Positions 1-7,679 are shown, counted from the first letter of the stretch. The stretch is DNA of 9,109 nt from Thiotrichales bacterium (GCA_024763135.1 JANTGD010000124.1:1-9109), one strand, 5' to 3'. Notes: generated from the sequence alone by a model not told the origin. Numbers and translations are program-made.

Positions 1-4
1 GAGT

Positions 5-64
5 AATCCGGGAAAATCGGAGCTGCGTTCAGTTCATCCCGGATTTCGCTGCGCTGCATCCAGG
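5..64. repeat. REP-like palindromic repeat downstream of the hydrogenase-like operon
   Basis: Bases 5-13 (AATCCGGGA) are a perfect 9-base inverted match to bases 37-45 (TCCCGGATT), with a 23-base loop. Bases 38-44 (CCCGGAT) can instead pair with 58-64 (ATCCAGG) with one mismatch, around a loop rich in GCGCTGC. The two stems share one arm and are mutually exclusive. The core resembles the dispersed CCCGGAT...ATCCGGG intergenic repeats common in proteobacterial genomes. It lies 100 bases past the last gene of the minus-strand operon, so it could stop transcription or protect the 3' end of the mRNA, but no T-run follows it on either strand. The repeat identity is from memory of such elements, not from copies in this window. 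Confidence 0.55.
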
Positions 65-163
65 CTACTGCACTATTTTTTCCATGACGCCATTATAAAA
101 GATCTATTTATGGGCCTAGTTAATAACATGACATATAGGGTGTCGGCTTAAAACTAGCGTCAA

Positions 164-676
164 TCAGTCCGCTTTCAAAAAGGCCAGCAATCCCTGCAGT
201 AGCTGTGTGGGGGTCGGTGGGCAGCCGGGGATTTTCAAGGCGACGGGTAGGACGTTTTCGACCGCGCCGCAACTGGCATAGCTGACGCCAAATTCACCGC
301 CATCGCAGGCGCAGCTGCCCGCAGCGATAATATAGCGTGGTTTTGGGGTTGCCTGTCCCGTCCGGTGGAGCGCCGTTTCCATATGGCGGGAGACCGTGCC
401 GGTGACAAGGAGTACATCGGCATGGCGTGGCGATGCAACGAAGCGGATGCCAAAGCGCTCAATGTCGTAATACGCGTTGTTCAGCGCATGCAGTTCCAGC
501 TCGCAACCATTACAGGAACCCGCATCCACCGCACGGATGGCGAGGCTGCCATGAAATCTGTGGTCGACCTGCTGCTTGACTTCGATACCGAGGCGCTCGA
601 GTTCGGCCTCATGGTGAGTGGGTGGGGGTTCGGTCAGGATCCCTTTGCGCAGGGCTTTGCTGAGAATTCTAAGCAT
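164..676 (-). CDS. hyfI: Hydrogenase-4-like small subunit (HyfI/HycG/NuoB family)
   Basis: This is the Fe-S subunit of the soluble arm and would carry the cluster nearest the large subunit. The 170-residue protein has the family cysteine pattern for one 4Fe-4S cluster: C55-x2-C58 in GSCNGCELE, C122 in GSCACDGG, and C152 in PGCPP. The C-x2-C spacing is hydrogenase-like; complex I NuoB has adjacent cysteines here. Additional cysteines at 124 and 136 are unassigned. It is shorter than E. coli HyfI/HycG (about 250 residues), ending soon after the last cluster cysteine, so the usual C-terminal extension is absent. It starts 9 bases after the large-subunit stop, and AGGA overlapping that stop is the likely ribosome site. 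It is the last gene of the operon. The cluster ligands are intact although the partner large subunit has lost its metal site. Confidence 0.9.
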   Translation of the reverse strand: MLRILSKALRKGILTEPPPTHHEAELERLGIEVKQQVDHRFHGSLAIRAVDAGSCNGCELELHALNNAYYDIERFGIRFVASPRHADVLLVTGTVSRHMETALHRTGQATPKPRYIIAAGSCACDGGEFGVSYASCGAVENVLPVALKIPGCPPTPTQLLQGLLAFLKAD

Positions 677-685
677 GGTCGATTC

Positions 686-2263
686 CTATAAATCGTGCCC
701 TGAATAGGCGCCATTCACAGATTTATTGCACACCGGAAAATCCGGTACGATATTGTTCAATACGATCCGCTCCAGCGCAGGCCAACTGTGCCAGCTGGGA
801 TCCTTGGGAAAATAACGCTGTACGTTGCCCGCATCATCGATGCGAAGATAACACAAGGTTTCACCCCGCCAACCTTCGACGATACCCAGGCCTTCTCCGG
901 CGCGAGCAGGGGGAAATGTTGCGAGCTCACAGGGTCCGGCGTGGAGGTTATTCAGCAATCGATCCATCCAGGCCAGGCTGTTGAATATTTCGTCCATGCG
1001 AATTTGTACCCGCGCGGCGACATCACCATTACGATTGACAGCGGCCGCGATGGGCAGCGCATCATACGGCGGGTACGGCGCCTGGATGCGTACATCGAAT
1101 ACCTGGTTGCTGGCTTTACCCACATAGCCGGTGCATCCCAAGGCTGTGGCGCTCTCCGGGCTGAGATAGCCGGTAGTCAGCAGGCGGTCTTCAAGGCCTG
1201 GCTGGTCATTGAGCAGTTTGAACAGGCGCTCGATTTCATTTTTGATTGCCTGATGGTCCTCGCGCAATGCCGTAACCCCGGCGCTATCCAGGTCTACATT
1301 AACGCCACCGGGGCACAGGCAGTCCATCAGCAGCCGATGGCCAAACAGCTCGGCATTGCGGCGCTGCCATTGTTCGCGCAACCGGCCGCAGTGAGTCTGA
1401 GCAAAGGCGAATCCTACGTCGTTGCAAATAGCGCCAATGTCGCCGAGATGATTGGCGATACGCTCCCGCTCGGCCAGTAATCCCCGCAGTTGTGACGCAC
1501 GGACGGGTGGTGTAATGCCCCAGGCCTGCTCGAGGGCGCGACAGGCCGCCCAGCTGTGGGCGATGGTGCTATCGCCCACAACTCTCGCCGCCAGGCGCAG
1601 CAGTCCATCGACATCCCGGCCCACCGCAAGTTTTTCTACGCCTCGATGGACATAGCCAAGGCGTTCTTCCAACTGTAAAACCCTTTCTCCGACGGCCTGA
1701 AAGCGAAAATGGCCCGGCTCAATAATACCGGCATGCACGGGCCCCACGGGAATTTCATAGACGCCACTGCCTGCGATCGTAGCAAATGGATAGTCTCGAT
1801 CGGCAGCGGTGCGCTTAGGGGGGTGCCCCGCGAGCGGTTCATCACGGCGTAGTGGAAAAGTCTGTGCGTCCCAGGCTTGGTGACGGATCCAGCGGCGTGC
1901 GTCTGGACTCGCGTCGAAATCAATGCCCAGCAGGTCATGGGTATGACGTTCCAGCCGGGAGGCGGCGGGGTAGACGTACGCTTGTGAAGGCAGCTTGGGG
2001 TTGTTCAGTGAGAGGTGCGTTTGCACAACAGCATAGGCGCCCTGTTTAGCGAAGCAGCTAAAGAGAGCAAAACCGTCGTCCAGTTGATCCCCCCACACCC
2101 CCGTCCAGCGCCATTCGTCGGCGTGGGCGAGCTGGGCCGCGATGGCCCATTCGCTGGCGTCGATGTGGATCGATTCGGCGGCTGCAAGTGTTCCCTCTGC
2201 GCTGTGTGGCAGCTCGAACAACCCTGTTTCGAGCACGGATCTGAGTGAGTCATTGCGCGTCAT
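686..2263 (-). CDS. hyfG: Hydrogenase-4-like large subunit lacking NiFe ligands (HyfG/HycE, NuoCD-like)
   Basis: The 525-residue protein is a fusion like E. coli HyfG/HycE: a NuoC-like domain at about residues 1-145, then a NuoD/large-subunit domain from about 160 to the end. Family marks include VHAGIIEPGHFRF (176-188), EERLGYVHRGVEK (199-211), LCPGGV (316-321) and GYVGKASN (379-386). In true [NiFe]-hydrogenases, RxCGxC near the first motif and DPCxxC near the C terminus bind the metals. Here these read RVVGDSTIAHS (V229, S232) and DPSWHSW (S490, S493), so all four ligands are missing. A conventional H2 reaction is therefore very unlikely. There is no C-terminal maturation peptide after a DPCxxC/H motif; instead the chain continues about 30 residues. 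It overlaps the upstream gene as ATGA, with AAGGA six bases before the start. This matches Ehr-type proteins of unknown substrate. Confidence 0.9.
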   Translation of the reverse strand: MTRNDSLRSVLETGLFELPHSAEGTLAAAESIHIDASEWAIAAQLAHADEWRWTGVWGDQLDDGFALFSCFAKQGAYAVVQTHLSLNNPKLPSQAYVYPAASRLERHTHDLLGIDFDASPDARRWIRHQAWDAQTFPLRRDEPLAGHPPKRTAADRDYPFATIAGSGVYEIPVGPVHAGIIEPGHFRFQAVGERVLQLEERLGYVHRGVEKLAVGRDVDGLLRLAARVVGDSTIAHSWAACRALEQAWGITPPVRASQLRGLLAERERIANHLGDIGAICNDVGFAFAQTHCGRLREQWQRRNAELFGHRLLMDCLCPGGVNVDLDSAGVTALREDHQAIKNEIERLFKLLNDQPGLEDRLLTTGYLSPESATALGCTGYVGKASNQVFDVRIQAPYPPYDALPIAAAVNRNGDVAARVQIRMDEIFNSLAWMDRLLNNLHAGPCELATFPPARAGEGLGIVEGWRGETLCYLRIDDAGNVQRYFPKDPSWHSWPALERIVLNNIVPDFPVCNKSVNGAYSGHDL

Positions 2264-3732
2264 AGCAGTCCTTCCCCAACCAGCAACTGGGTCACTTCAT
2301 TGAGCCAGCCGGCAAGAAATCCGGGAATGGCCAAGCCCAGCCATAACACCAGTAAAAGATGTATCAACACAGGTAGCATATTGGCGCGGACCGGCCTCTG
2401 TCCCTCGGGCGCCGGACCGTAGACCACCGGATGGATCTGACGAAACAGCCCGGCGAACGCGATACCCAGTCCAACCAGAAGAATCCCGGTCAGCCAGGGC
2501 CAGTGCTGTATGGTGGCTGAGAGGACTAGAAATTCGGACGTGAAAATGCCAAACGGTGGAAATCCGGCAATCGCTGCGACCCCTAGCAGCAGGCCCCAAC
2601 CGACGCCGGGCTGTACCCGGATCAGACCGCGGATCTGTTCAAGTGTCTGCGTGCCGGCAATATGCGTTGCATGTCCCACGGTAACGAAAATCGCGGATTT
2701 GGTCAGAGAATGGACGAGCATGTGCAGCAGAGCCGCGAACGTTGCCAACGGGCCGCCCATGCCGAATGCAAAGGTCATCAAACCCATATGTTCAATCGAG
2801 GAGTAGCTGAAAAGGCGTTTAATGTCGCGTTGCCGATGGAGTGACAGTACCGCTACTGAAAAGGAGAGCAGGCCAAAGCCCATCATCAGTAGTCCCGGCA
2901 GGTCGGGCAAATCAGCAGCCAGAATGGCCGGACTGGCGAGCATTTTCAGGCGCACGACGGCATACAGCGCGACATTCAGTAACAGCCCCGAGAGGACCGC
3001 AGAGACTGGTGTGGGACCTTCTGAGTGTGCATCGGGTAACCAAAAATGCATGGGAACCAAGCCTACCTTGGTGCCGTATCCCACCAATAGAAACACAAAC
3101 GCCATGCTCATCACAGTGGGGTTCATATGTTCAGCATAGGGGTAGAGCAGACTCCAGGTCAGGCCGTCTTCGGGATGGGTGACGACCGGCTGGGCGCCAA
3201 AGTACACCAGTACATTGCCAAACAGAGCCAATGCAATTCCGACACCGCAGAGTATGAAGTATTTCCAGGCCGCTTCGATGGCTTCCGGAGTCCGATAGAG
3301 GCTGACCAGCAGCACCGTCGCGAGGGTTGCACCTTCAATGGATACCCAGAGAATGCCCAGGTTGTTCGTGGTCAGTGCGAGCAGCATGGTCAGCAGAAAG
3401 CCCTGGTACATCGCGTGGTACAGACGCATCCGCCGTCGCGAGAGTAGGCCTTTGTCGACAAGCTCCGCCATATAGGGGCGGGAAAAAACAGCCGTAGTAA
3501 AGCCGACAAAGGTCGTCAAAGCCACCAGATAGACATTGAAGGCATCGATGTAGAAACCCGGTAGCACCAGTACGCCGCTCTGCTTCACCTGCCAGCCGAG
3601 TGCGAGAGCTGCGAGTAGTTCAGCGAAGGTCAAAAGCAGATTCAGCCAGCCCGCAACCGCGAGCGATGGGATGCCGGCAAGCACGAAAATCCCCACAGCG
3701 GGCAACACCAATACCCAATGTACCGAGGTCAT
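2260..3732 (-). CDS. hyfF: Hydrogenase-4-like membrane subunit HyfF (antiporter/NuoM-NuoN-like)
   Basis: This is a 490-residue integral membrane protein of the Mrp-antiporter/NuoL-M-N family with about 13-14 hydrophobic segments, expected to form one proton or Na+ channel of the complex. Channel residues visible are E133 in WVSIEGATLATV (the TM5 glutamate), K222 in GTKVGLVPMHFWLPDAH (the TM7 lysine of the family signature), K305 in DIKRLFSYSSIEHMG and K345 in HSLTKSAIF. The TM8 position where HyfB-type subunits have lysine is asparagine here (N253 in GLLLNVALYA), which I recall as usual for HyfF rather than a loss. It is somewhat shorter than E. coli HyfF (about 526). The start is well supported by a strong AAGGAGG at 3740-3746, seven bases upstream. 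The start overlaps the previous stop by one base (TAATG), and its own stop overlaps the next start (ATGA). Confidence 0.9.
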   Translation of the reverse strand: MTSVHWVLVLPAVGIFVLAGIPSLAVAGWLNLLLTFAELLAALALGWQVKQSGVLVLPGFYIDAFNVYLVALTTFVGFTTAVFSRPYMAELVDKGLLSRRRMRLYHAMYQGFLLTMLLALTTNNLGILWVSIEGATLATVLLVSLYRTPEAIEAAWKYFILCGVGIALALFGNVLVYFGAQPVVTHPEDGLTWSLLYPYAEHMNPTVMSMAFVFLLVGYGTKVGLVPMHFWLPDAHSEGPTPVSAVLSGLLLNVALYAVVRLKMLASPAILAADLPDLPGLLMMGFGLLSFSVAVLSLHRQRDIKRLFSYSSIEHMGLMTFAFGMGGPLATFAALLHMLVHSLTKSAIFVTVGHATHIAGTQTLEQIRGLIRVQPGVGWGLLLGVAAIAGFPPFGIFTSEFLVLSATIQHWPWLTGILLVGLGIAFAGLFRQIHPVVYGPAPEGQRPVRANMLPVLIHLLLVLWLGLAIPGFLAGWLNEVTQLLVGEGLL

Positions 3733-4412
3733 TAGCGTTCCTCCTTTTCGGACAGCCGATTGAGTCGATCGGCATCCAGCGTGGTCAGGTTCTCGCGAAT
3801 CTGCAAAAAGAAAATGCCAAACAGGATGGCCGCGACAAGGACATCAAAGGCCACCCCCAATTCCACCACCAGTGGCATGCCTTTGGTCGACGCAACGGCA
3901 GCGAGGAACAAGCCGTTTTCCATGGACATAAATCCGAGTACCTGCACAATGACCTGATGACGCGCGACCATGCACCAGAGCCCGAGCAACACCACGGCCA
4001 GACTAATCGCTATAATATTCCGTGTCGCCCCAAATTCTAGACGTTCGATGGGGAGAACGGCCCAGTAACTGAAGATCACCAGGCCGGTGCCCACCAGCAA
4101 TGTCAGTGCGGGACGCTGAAGCCGCTCCATTTCTCTTTCCAGCCCCATTTTGCGCACCAGAAAATGCAGTATCCAGGGGATGCCAATGGCCTTGAGCAAT
4201 AGCGTTAAAACTGCTGAAACCAGTAAGTGTGGTGTATTTTGCACACCCGCAACCAGGAATGTCACCGCTGCAATCAACGCTCCCTGCCAGGCAAAACTGT
4301 GGATGGCAGCCACCAGACGAACCTGGGCGATAAGGAAAAACGAAGCCAGCAGAATCAATGCCGCCAGTACAAAAATACCCTGTTCGGCCAGACTGAGATG
4401 CAGCAGGTTCAT
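3732..4412 (-). CDS. hyfE: Hydrogenase-4-like membrane subunit HyfE (NuoK-like)
   Basis: This 226-residue membrane protein has about six to seven hydrophobic segments and a NuoK-like core. The best marks are E165 in GFMSMENGLFLAA and E184/D190 in VELGVAFDVLV, acidic membrane residues in the positions NuoK uses for ion transfer; K74 lies in LLLKAIGIPW. Length is close to E. coli HyfE (about 216). An open frame extends upstream to 4682, but I start at 4412 because the extension would lie inside the hyfC gene in another frame, is not hydrophobic in the family way, and 4412 gives an ATGA overlap with the hyfC stop plus GGAG at 4421-4424 at good spacing. The C-terminal tail (about 205-226) is charged and probably cytoplasmic. 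It connects the NuoH-like and antiporter-like subunits. Confidence 0.9.
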   Translation of the reverse strand: MNLLHLSLAEQGIFVLAALILLASFFLIAQVRLVAAIHSFAWQGALIAAVTFLVAGVQNTPHLLVSAVLTLLLKAIGIPWILHFLVRKMGLEREMERLQRPALTLLVGTGLVIFSYWAVLPIERLEFGATRNIIAISLAVVLLGLWCMVARHQVIVQVLGFMSMENGLFLAAVASTKGMPLVVELGVAFDVLVAAILFGIFFLQIRENLTTLDADRLNRLSEKEER

Positions 4413-5374
4413 GGGCCTGTCTCCAGAATGACATGGGAGAGCAGCCCCAAAGTTGCAAAGAGAAATGCCAGATTGAGATATAAAGGCACACGAAACAAGC
4501 GCATTTTCGTAAAGACTGTTTCCACAATCGCCAGCAAGCCTCCCAATATCCCGAGTTTCACGCATAGCGCGACAAAGCTGATAAGCAGCGCCATTGGGCT
4601 CAGTGATTGCGCCATGCCCCATGGAAAGAAGACATTGACGAGGAGGACGGCATAGAGCATGAGTTTGAGTTGGGCGGCCCATTCCATCAGGGCCAGGTGA
4701 CGCCCCGAGTATTCCAGAATCATAGCTTCGTGCACCATGGTCAATTCAAGGTGGGTGGCCGGGTTATCGATGGGGATTCGTCCGGTTTCCGCAATGGCCA
4801 CGAGAATCAGACCGAGGATCGCGAACATGAAGGAGGGACGCAGTACCAGGCCGGTTTGCAGGTTGAGTTCAATCACGCTGGAGAGGTTGGTACTGTGCGC
4901 GGTCATGGCCACGGTGAAGACCACCATCAACAGCGCTGGCTCGGCCATAGCGGAAATGAGCATTTCGCGAGAGGCGCCCATGCCGCCAAACGCCGTTCCA
5001 ACATCCATGCCTGCCAGCGCGAGAAAGAACCGCGCCAGTGCCAAAAAACCGACCAGCACAATCACATCGGCAATCGCTGTGGTGGGCAGCTTGACCACGA
5101 GCAAGGGCACGACCATGGCCGCCAGCAGGGTGCCCCCAAAGACAATGTAAGGCGCTGCGCGGAATACCGGTGATGCGGTGTGGGCGACAATGGTTTCTTT
5201 TTGCATAAGCTTGCGCAGATCCAGCCAGGGTTGCATCAGCGCTGCGCCACGACGGTTTTGCAGGCGCGCTTTGATGCGTTTAACCCAAGCCGCAAACAAC
5301 GGCGCGGCAATGACGTAGAGCAGGCCTTGTGCGGCCGCGACCAGCCATCCCACAGGGTTTACATAATCAGCCAT
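4409..5374 (-). CDS. hyfC: Hydrogenase-4-like membrane anchor HyfC/HycD (NuoH-like)
   Basis: This 321-residue membrane protein with about eight hydrophobic segments anchors the soluble arm to the membrane arm, as NuoH does in complex I. Family marks are RLQNRRGAALMQPWLDLRKL (37-56), the GGMGASREML loop (130-139), and the acidic loop AETGRIPIDNPATHLEL (195-211) followed by MVHEAMILEYSGRHLALMEW (213-232), nearly the HycD pattern. The charged loops are intact, so the link between soluble and membrane parts is likely kept. I choose the ATG at 5374 because MADYVNPVGW leads directly into the first membrane segment. An alternative in-frame ATG at 5404 would add ten polar residues and increase the overlap with hyfB from 16 to 46 bases. 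Neither start has a strong ribosome site, so it probably depends on translation of hyfB. Confidence 0.88.
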   Translation of the reverse strand: MADYVNPVGWLVAAAQGLLYVIAAPLFAAWVKRIKARLQNRRGAALMQPWLDLRKLMQKETIVAHTASPVFRAAPYIVFGGTLLAAMVVPLLVVKLPTTAIADVIVLVGFLALARFFLALAGMDVGTAFGGMGASREMLISAMAEPALLMVVFTVAMTAHSTNLSSVIELNLQTGLVLRPSFMFAILGLILVAIAETGRIPIDNPATHLELTMVHEAMILEYSGRHLALMEWAAQLKLMLYAVLLVNVFFPWGMAQSLSPMALLISFVALCVKLGILGGLLAIVETVFTKMRLFRVPLYLNLAFLFATLGLLSHVILETGP

Positions 5375-7371
5375 AACAGCACCACCAGTGTCGCGAGCAT
5401 CCATCCCAGATAATGTCGGATTTGACCCGTTTGAAGTTGTGAGACGCGTCGTGCCGAACTCAGCACGATCCGCGTAATGGGCAGGTACAGTAAATTCCAG
5501 AAACGATCATCTACCTGTAAATGATGCCGCCGACTCCCGTCAGGCAGTGTTTTTACATCCTCCTTGATGTCAAACAGCAAGCCGTAGACGTGGCGGATGG
5601 GTTGGGCGAAAGCCGAAGCGGTATACTGCATGCGTGCGTTGGGGGTTGCGAAACCGCAGTCCCAGGGATCACTGCGCCGGACCTGGCGCATTTCCCCCCG
5701 ACGTAGCCACCAGGCCATGCCTGCCCAGAGCAACAGCATCCCCACGAGCAGTAAGGGAGCGGCATAACTGGCGGCCTCGGCTTCCACCGGGGTCAACCAG
5801 AGCCAGCTATGTTCCGCATAGTGTGTCAGTCCCTGTCCCAGCAGTTCGGTGGGAATTTGATTGAGCAGGTTGACAATACTCGTGGGGAAAATACCCAGTA
5901 GCAAACATAACGCAGCGAGCCCTCCCTGGCTGATGCGCATACTCAATGACACTTCCCGCGCACGGCGCGCCGGTCGGCTGCGCGCCTGACCCAGAAACAC
6001 AACCCCGTAGACCTTAACGAAACAGGCAGCTGCCAGAGCGCCGGTCAGGGCCAGCATGGCGGCGGTAATCGGCACCAGGCTCCTGAGTATGCCATTGTCC
6101 AGCATCCAGGCTTGCAGTGCCGTTTGAAAGGTCAGCCATTCTGATACAAAACCGTTGAAAGGGGGCAGTGCAGCAATAGAAATGCAACCGATGAGAAAGA
6201 AAAAACCGGTCCAGGGCATGCGCCGCAGTAGCCCGCCCATCGATTCCATATCGCGTTGATGACTGCTGTGCAGAATGGCGCCGGCACCGAGAAACAGCAG
6301 CCCCTTGAATACGGCATGATTGAGCGTATGAAACAGCGCGGCAACCAGACCAAGTGCAGCGAGCAAGGGGTGATGCGTACCCGCGAACAGCAGAGATAAA
6401 CCGAGACCGATAAAAATAATCCCAATGTTCTCAACCGAGTGGTAAGCCAGCAAACGTTTTAAATCGTGCTGCATCAAAGCGGCCAGGACACCATACAATG
6501 CAGAGATGCCACCGACCAGCAGGACCACGACGCCCCAGCTGCACTGTGGGTTGCCCAGCAGATCGAACACAACGCGGATGAAGCCGTAAACCGCTACTTT
6601 GAGCATCACGCCCGACATGAGCGCCGATATATGCGAGGGTGCAACGGGATGGGCTTCGGGTAGCCACACATGGATCGGTACCAATCCCGCTTTCATGCCA
6701 AAGCCAAAAAAGGCCAAACCAAACGCGACGCTCGCCCACAGGGGGGATAGTTCAGCATCGCGCATAAGCGCAAATTCGAAACCGCCACCAAATCCCGCCA
6801 GAACGCCATAGCCTAGTAAAATCGCCAGGGCGCCGACATGTGCCATCAAGAGATAAATAAATCCGGCGCGTCTATTCGCCGAATTTTCGTGCTGCCAGGT
6901 GACGAGAAAGTACGAGGAGAGTGACATGAGTTCCCAGGCGATCATGAACAGAAACGCATCATCAGCAATTACCACGAGTAACATGCCGGTCACGAATAGG
7001 CCACTGAAGACACCCAGCGGGATGAGTGAGTCGCTGCCAGAGAGGTATTCCTGAAGATACCCACGGGCGTAGAGGCTGGCTGCGGTGGTGAGCAGGCCGA
7101 TCAGTGTGAGGAACAAACCTGCGAGCGCATCGATATGGATATGCCAGGGGAGCCACGGTAAGCCAAAAGGGAGCGTAAATTGTAGATCGATGCCTGTCTG
7201 CAGCGCGCCGAGCCCCGCGATTACACCCGCCATGCCCGCCAGGCTGAGCAGCGGTAAGATCGCATAATTTATCAGCCGTGGCAGGCGGTCGCTCAGTAAC
7301 GCAACTGCAGATGATGATAGCGCACTGCCAATGGACAGTGCTGTGAAGAGCACAATAGTGGTGTTGCTCAT
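5359..7371 (-). CDS. hyfB: Hydrogenase-4-like membrane subunit HyfB/HycC (antiporter/NuoL-like)
   Basis: At 670 residues this is almost the length of E. coli HyfB (about 672). It is a Mrp-antiporter/NuoL-like channel protein with about 14-16 membrane segments. Visible channel residues are E147 in AWELMSLSSYF, K227 in GMKAGLVPIHVWLPEAHP, K258 in VMLKVAVYG, K305 in DLKRLLAYHSVENIG, H348/H352/K356 in FHTLNHAVFKG, and K453 in FVKVYGVVFLG, so an ion path appears intact. The C-terminal part from 568 has the HyfB/HycC-specific DPWDCGFATPNARMQYTASA motif, a cytoplasmic stretch, then a last membrane segment (about 653-670). That tail helps separate it from DabB and Mrp proteins. The start overlaps the HTH gene stop as ATGA, and AAGG lies just upstream. 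Confidence 0.92.
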   Translation of the reverse strand: MSNTTIVLFTALSIGSALSSSAVALLSDRLPRLINYAILPLLSLAGMAGVIAGLGALQTGIDLQFTLPFGLPWLPWHIHIDALAGLFLTLIGLLTTAASLYARGYLQEYLSGSDSLIPLGVFSGLFVTGMLLVVIADDAFLFMIAWELMSLSSYFLVTWQHENSANRRAGFIYLLMAHVGALAILLGYGVLAGFGGGFEFALMRDAELSPLWASVAFGLAFFGFGMKAGLVPIHVWLPEAHPVAPSHISALMSGVMLKVAVYGFIRVVFDLLGNPQCSWGVVVLLVGGISALYGVLAALMQHDLKRLLAYHSVENIGIIFIGLGLSLLFAGTHHPLLAALGLVAALFHTLNHAVFKGLLFLGAGAILHSSHQRDMESMGGLLRRMPWTGFFFLIGCISIAALPPFNGFVSEWLTFQTALQAWMLDNGILRSLVPITAAMLALTGALAAACFVKVYGVVFLGQARSRPARRAREVSLSMRISQGGLAALCLLLGIFPTSIVNLLNQIPTELLGQGLTHYAEHSWLWLTPVEAEAASYAAPLLLVGMLLLWAGMAWWLRRGEMRQVRRSDPWDCGFATPNARMQYTASAFAQPIRHVYGLLFDIKEDVKTLPDGSRRHHLQVDDRFWNLLYLPITRIVLSSARRVSQLQTGQIRHYLGWMLATLVVLLWLIM

Positions 7372-7637
7372 GAGGCCTTGGACTTTTGCTTGGTGGCAAT
7401 GAGGCGAACACCGCGGCCCTGGCCCTGGCAGGGGGCGCCTTCGGCAATGACTTCGACCCCGGCACCCGCGAGCGCATTGATTACTTTGGTCAGTGATTCG
7501 ACATTCCCACCCACAATCCCGGGTGCTGACTCCATCCGCTGTATCGTGGGGACCGACAAACCGGCCATTTCGGCGAGAGTTTTACGATCCAGGCCCGCGA
7601 GTGCGCGGGCTGCTTTCAATTGGGGTCCGGTGATCAT
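7368..7637 (-). CDS. Small XRE/Cro-type HTH transcriptional regulator
   Basis: This 89-residue protein has a single helix-turn-helix domain at about residues 3-60. The stretch LDRKTLAEMAGLSVPTIQRM (16-35) is a typical XRE/Cro HTH, with the recognition helix around SVPTIQRME. The segment VESLTKVINALAGAGVEVIA (46-65) is the usual downstream helix and strand of small one-domain regulators that end in a GVRL motif (76-79 here). The tail is basic (TKQKSKAS). No sensor domain or metal-binding cluster is visible; C70 is the only cysteine. It is the first gene of the hydrogenase-like operon and overlaps hyfB by ATGA, so it is co-transcribed and probably self-regulating. It has no clear ribosome site: AT-rich sequence precedes the ATG, consistent with a short-leader or leaderless mRNA. 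Its target and signal are not shown by the sequence. Confidence 0.85.
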   Translation of the reverse strand: MITGPQLKAARALAGLDRKTLAEMAGLSVPTIQRMESAPGIVGGNVESLTKVINALAGAGVEVIAEGAPCQGQGRGVRLIATKQKSKAS

Positions 7638-7649
7638 TTTATGTAAATC

Positions 7650-7679
7650 ATGATAGGTTTCATCTAACTATAGTAACAA
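7650..7679 (-). promoter_or_regulatory. Candidate sigma70-like promoter for the HTH-hyf operon
   Basis: On the minus strand, TTGTTA (7674-7679, 4 of 6 to the -35 consensus) is followed after 18 bases by TATCAT (7650-7655, 5 of 6 to the -10 consensus). The -10 ends 12 bases before the HTH start codon, which would give a leader of only about five bases and fits the missing ribosome site. The -10 lies within the palindrome ATCATGAT (7647-7654), where a bound regulator would block it. The region is AT-rich, so chance matches are easy; there is no experimental support. Confidence 0.35.

Noticed and set aside
92..97. Perfect minus-strand TATAAT near the left edge
   Set aside because: No acceptable -35 at the expected distance and no gene in the remaining 90 bases to the left; likely chance in AT-rich sequence.
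788..1480. 230-codon plus-strand open frame
   Set aside because: It lies wholly antisense to the well-supported large-subunit gene and has no recognisable protein features.
686..2263. Calling the complex a working [NiFe]-hydrogenase or formate hydrogenlyase
   Set aside because: All four NiFe cysteine positions are replaced, and no formate dehydrogenase, ferredoxin subunit or maturation gene is present in the window.
4413..4682. 90-residue N-terminal extension of HyfE
   Set aside because: It would lie inside hyfC in another frame; the ATG at 4412 has a ribosome site, an ATGA overlap and fits the family length.
4607..5173. 188-codon plus-strand open frame rich in His, Gly and Gln
   Set aside because: It is antisense to the hyfC gene; its composition is what the reverse of membrane-protein codons gives.
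5359..7371. DabB-type inorganic carbon pump subunit instead of HyfB
   Set aside because: The C-terminal HyfB/HycC motif (from residue 568), the operon partners and the length all favour HyfB; no DabA gene is adjacent.
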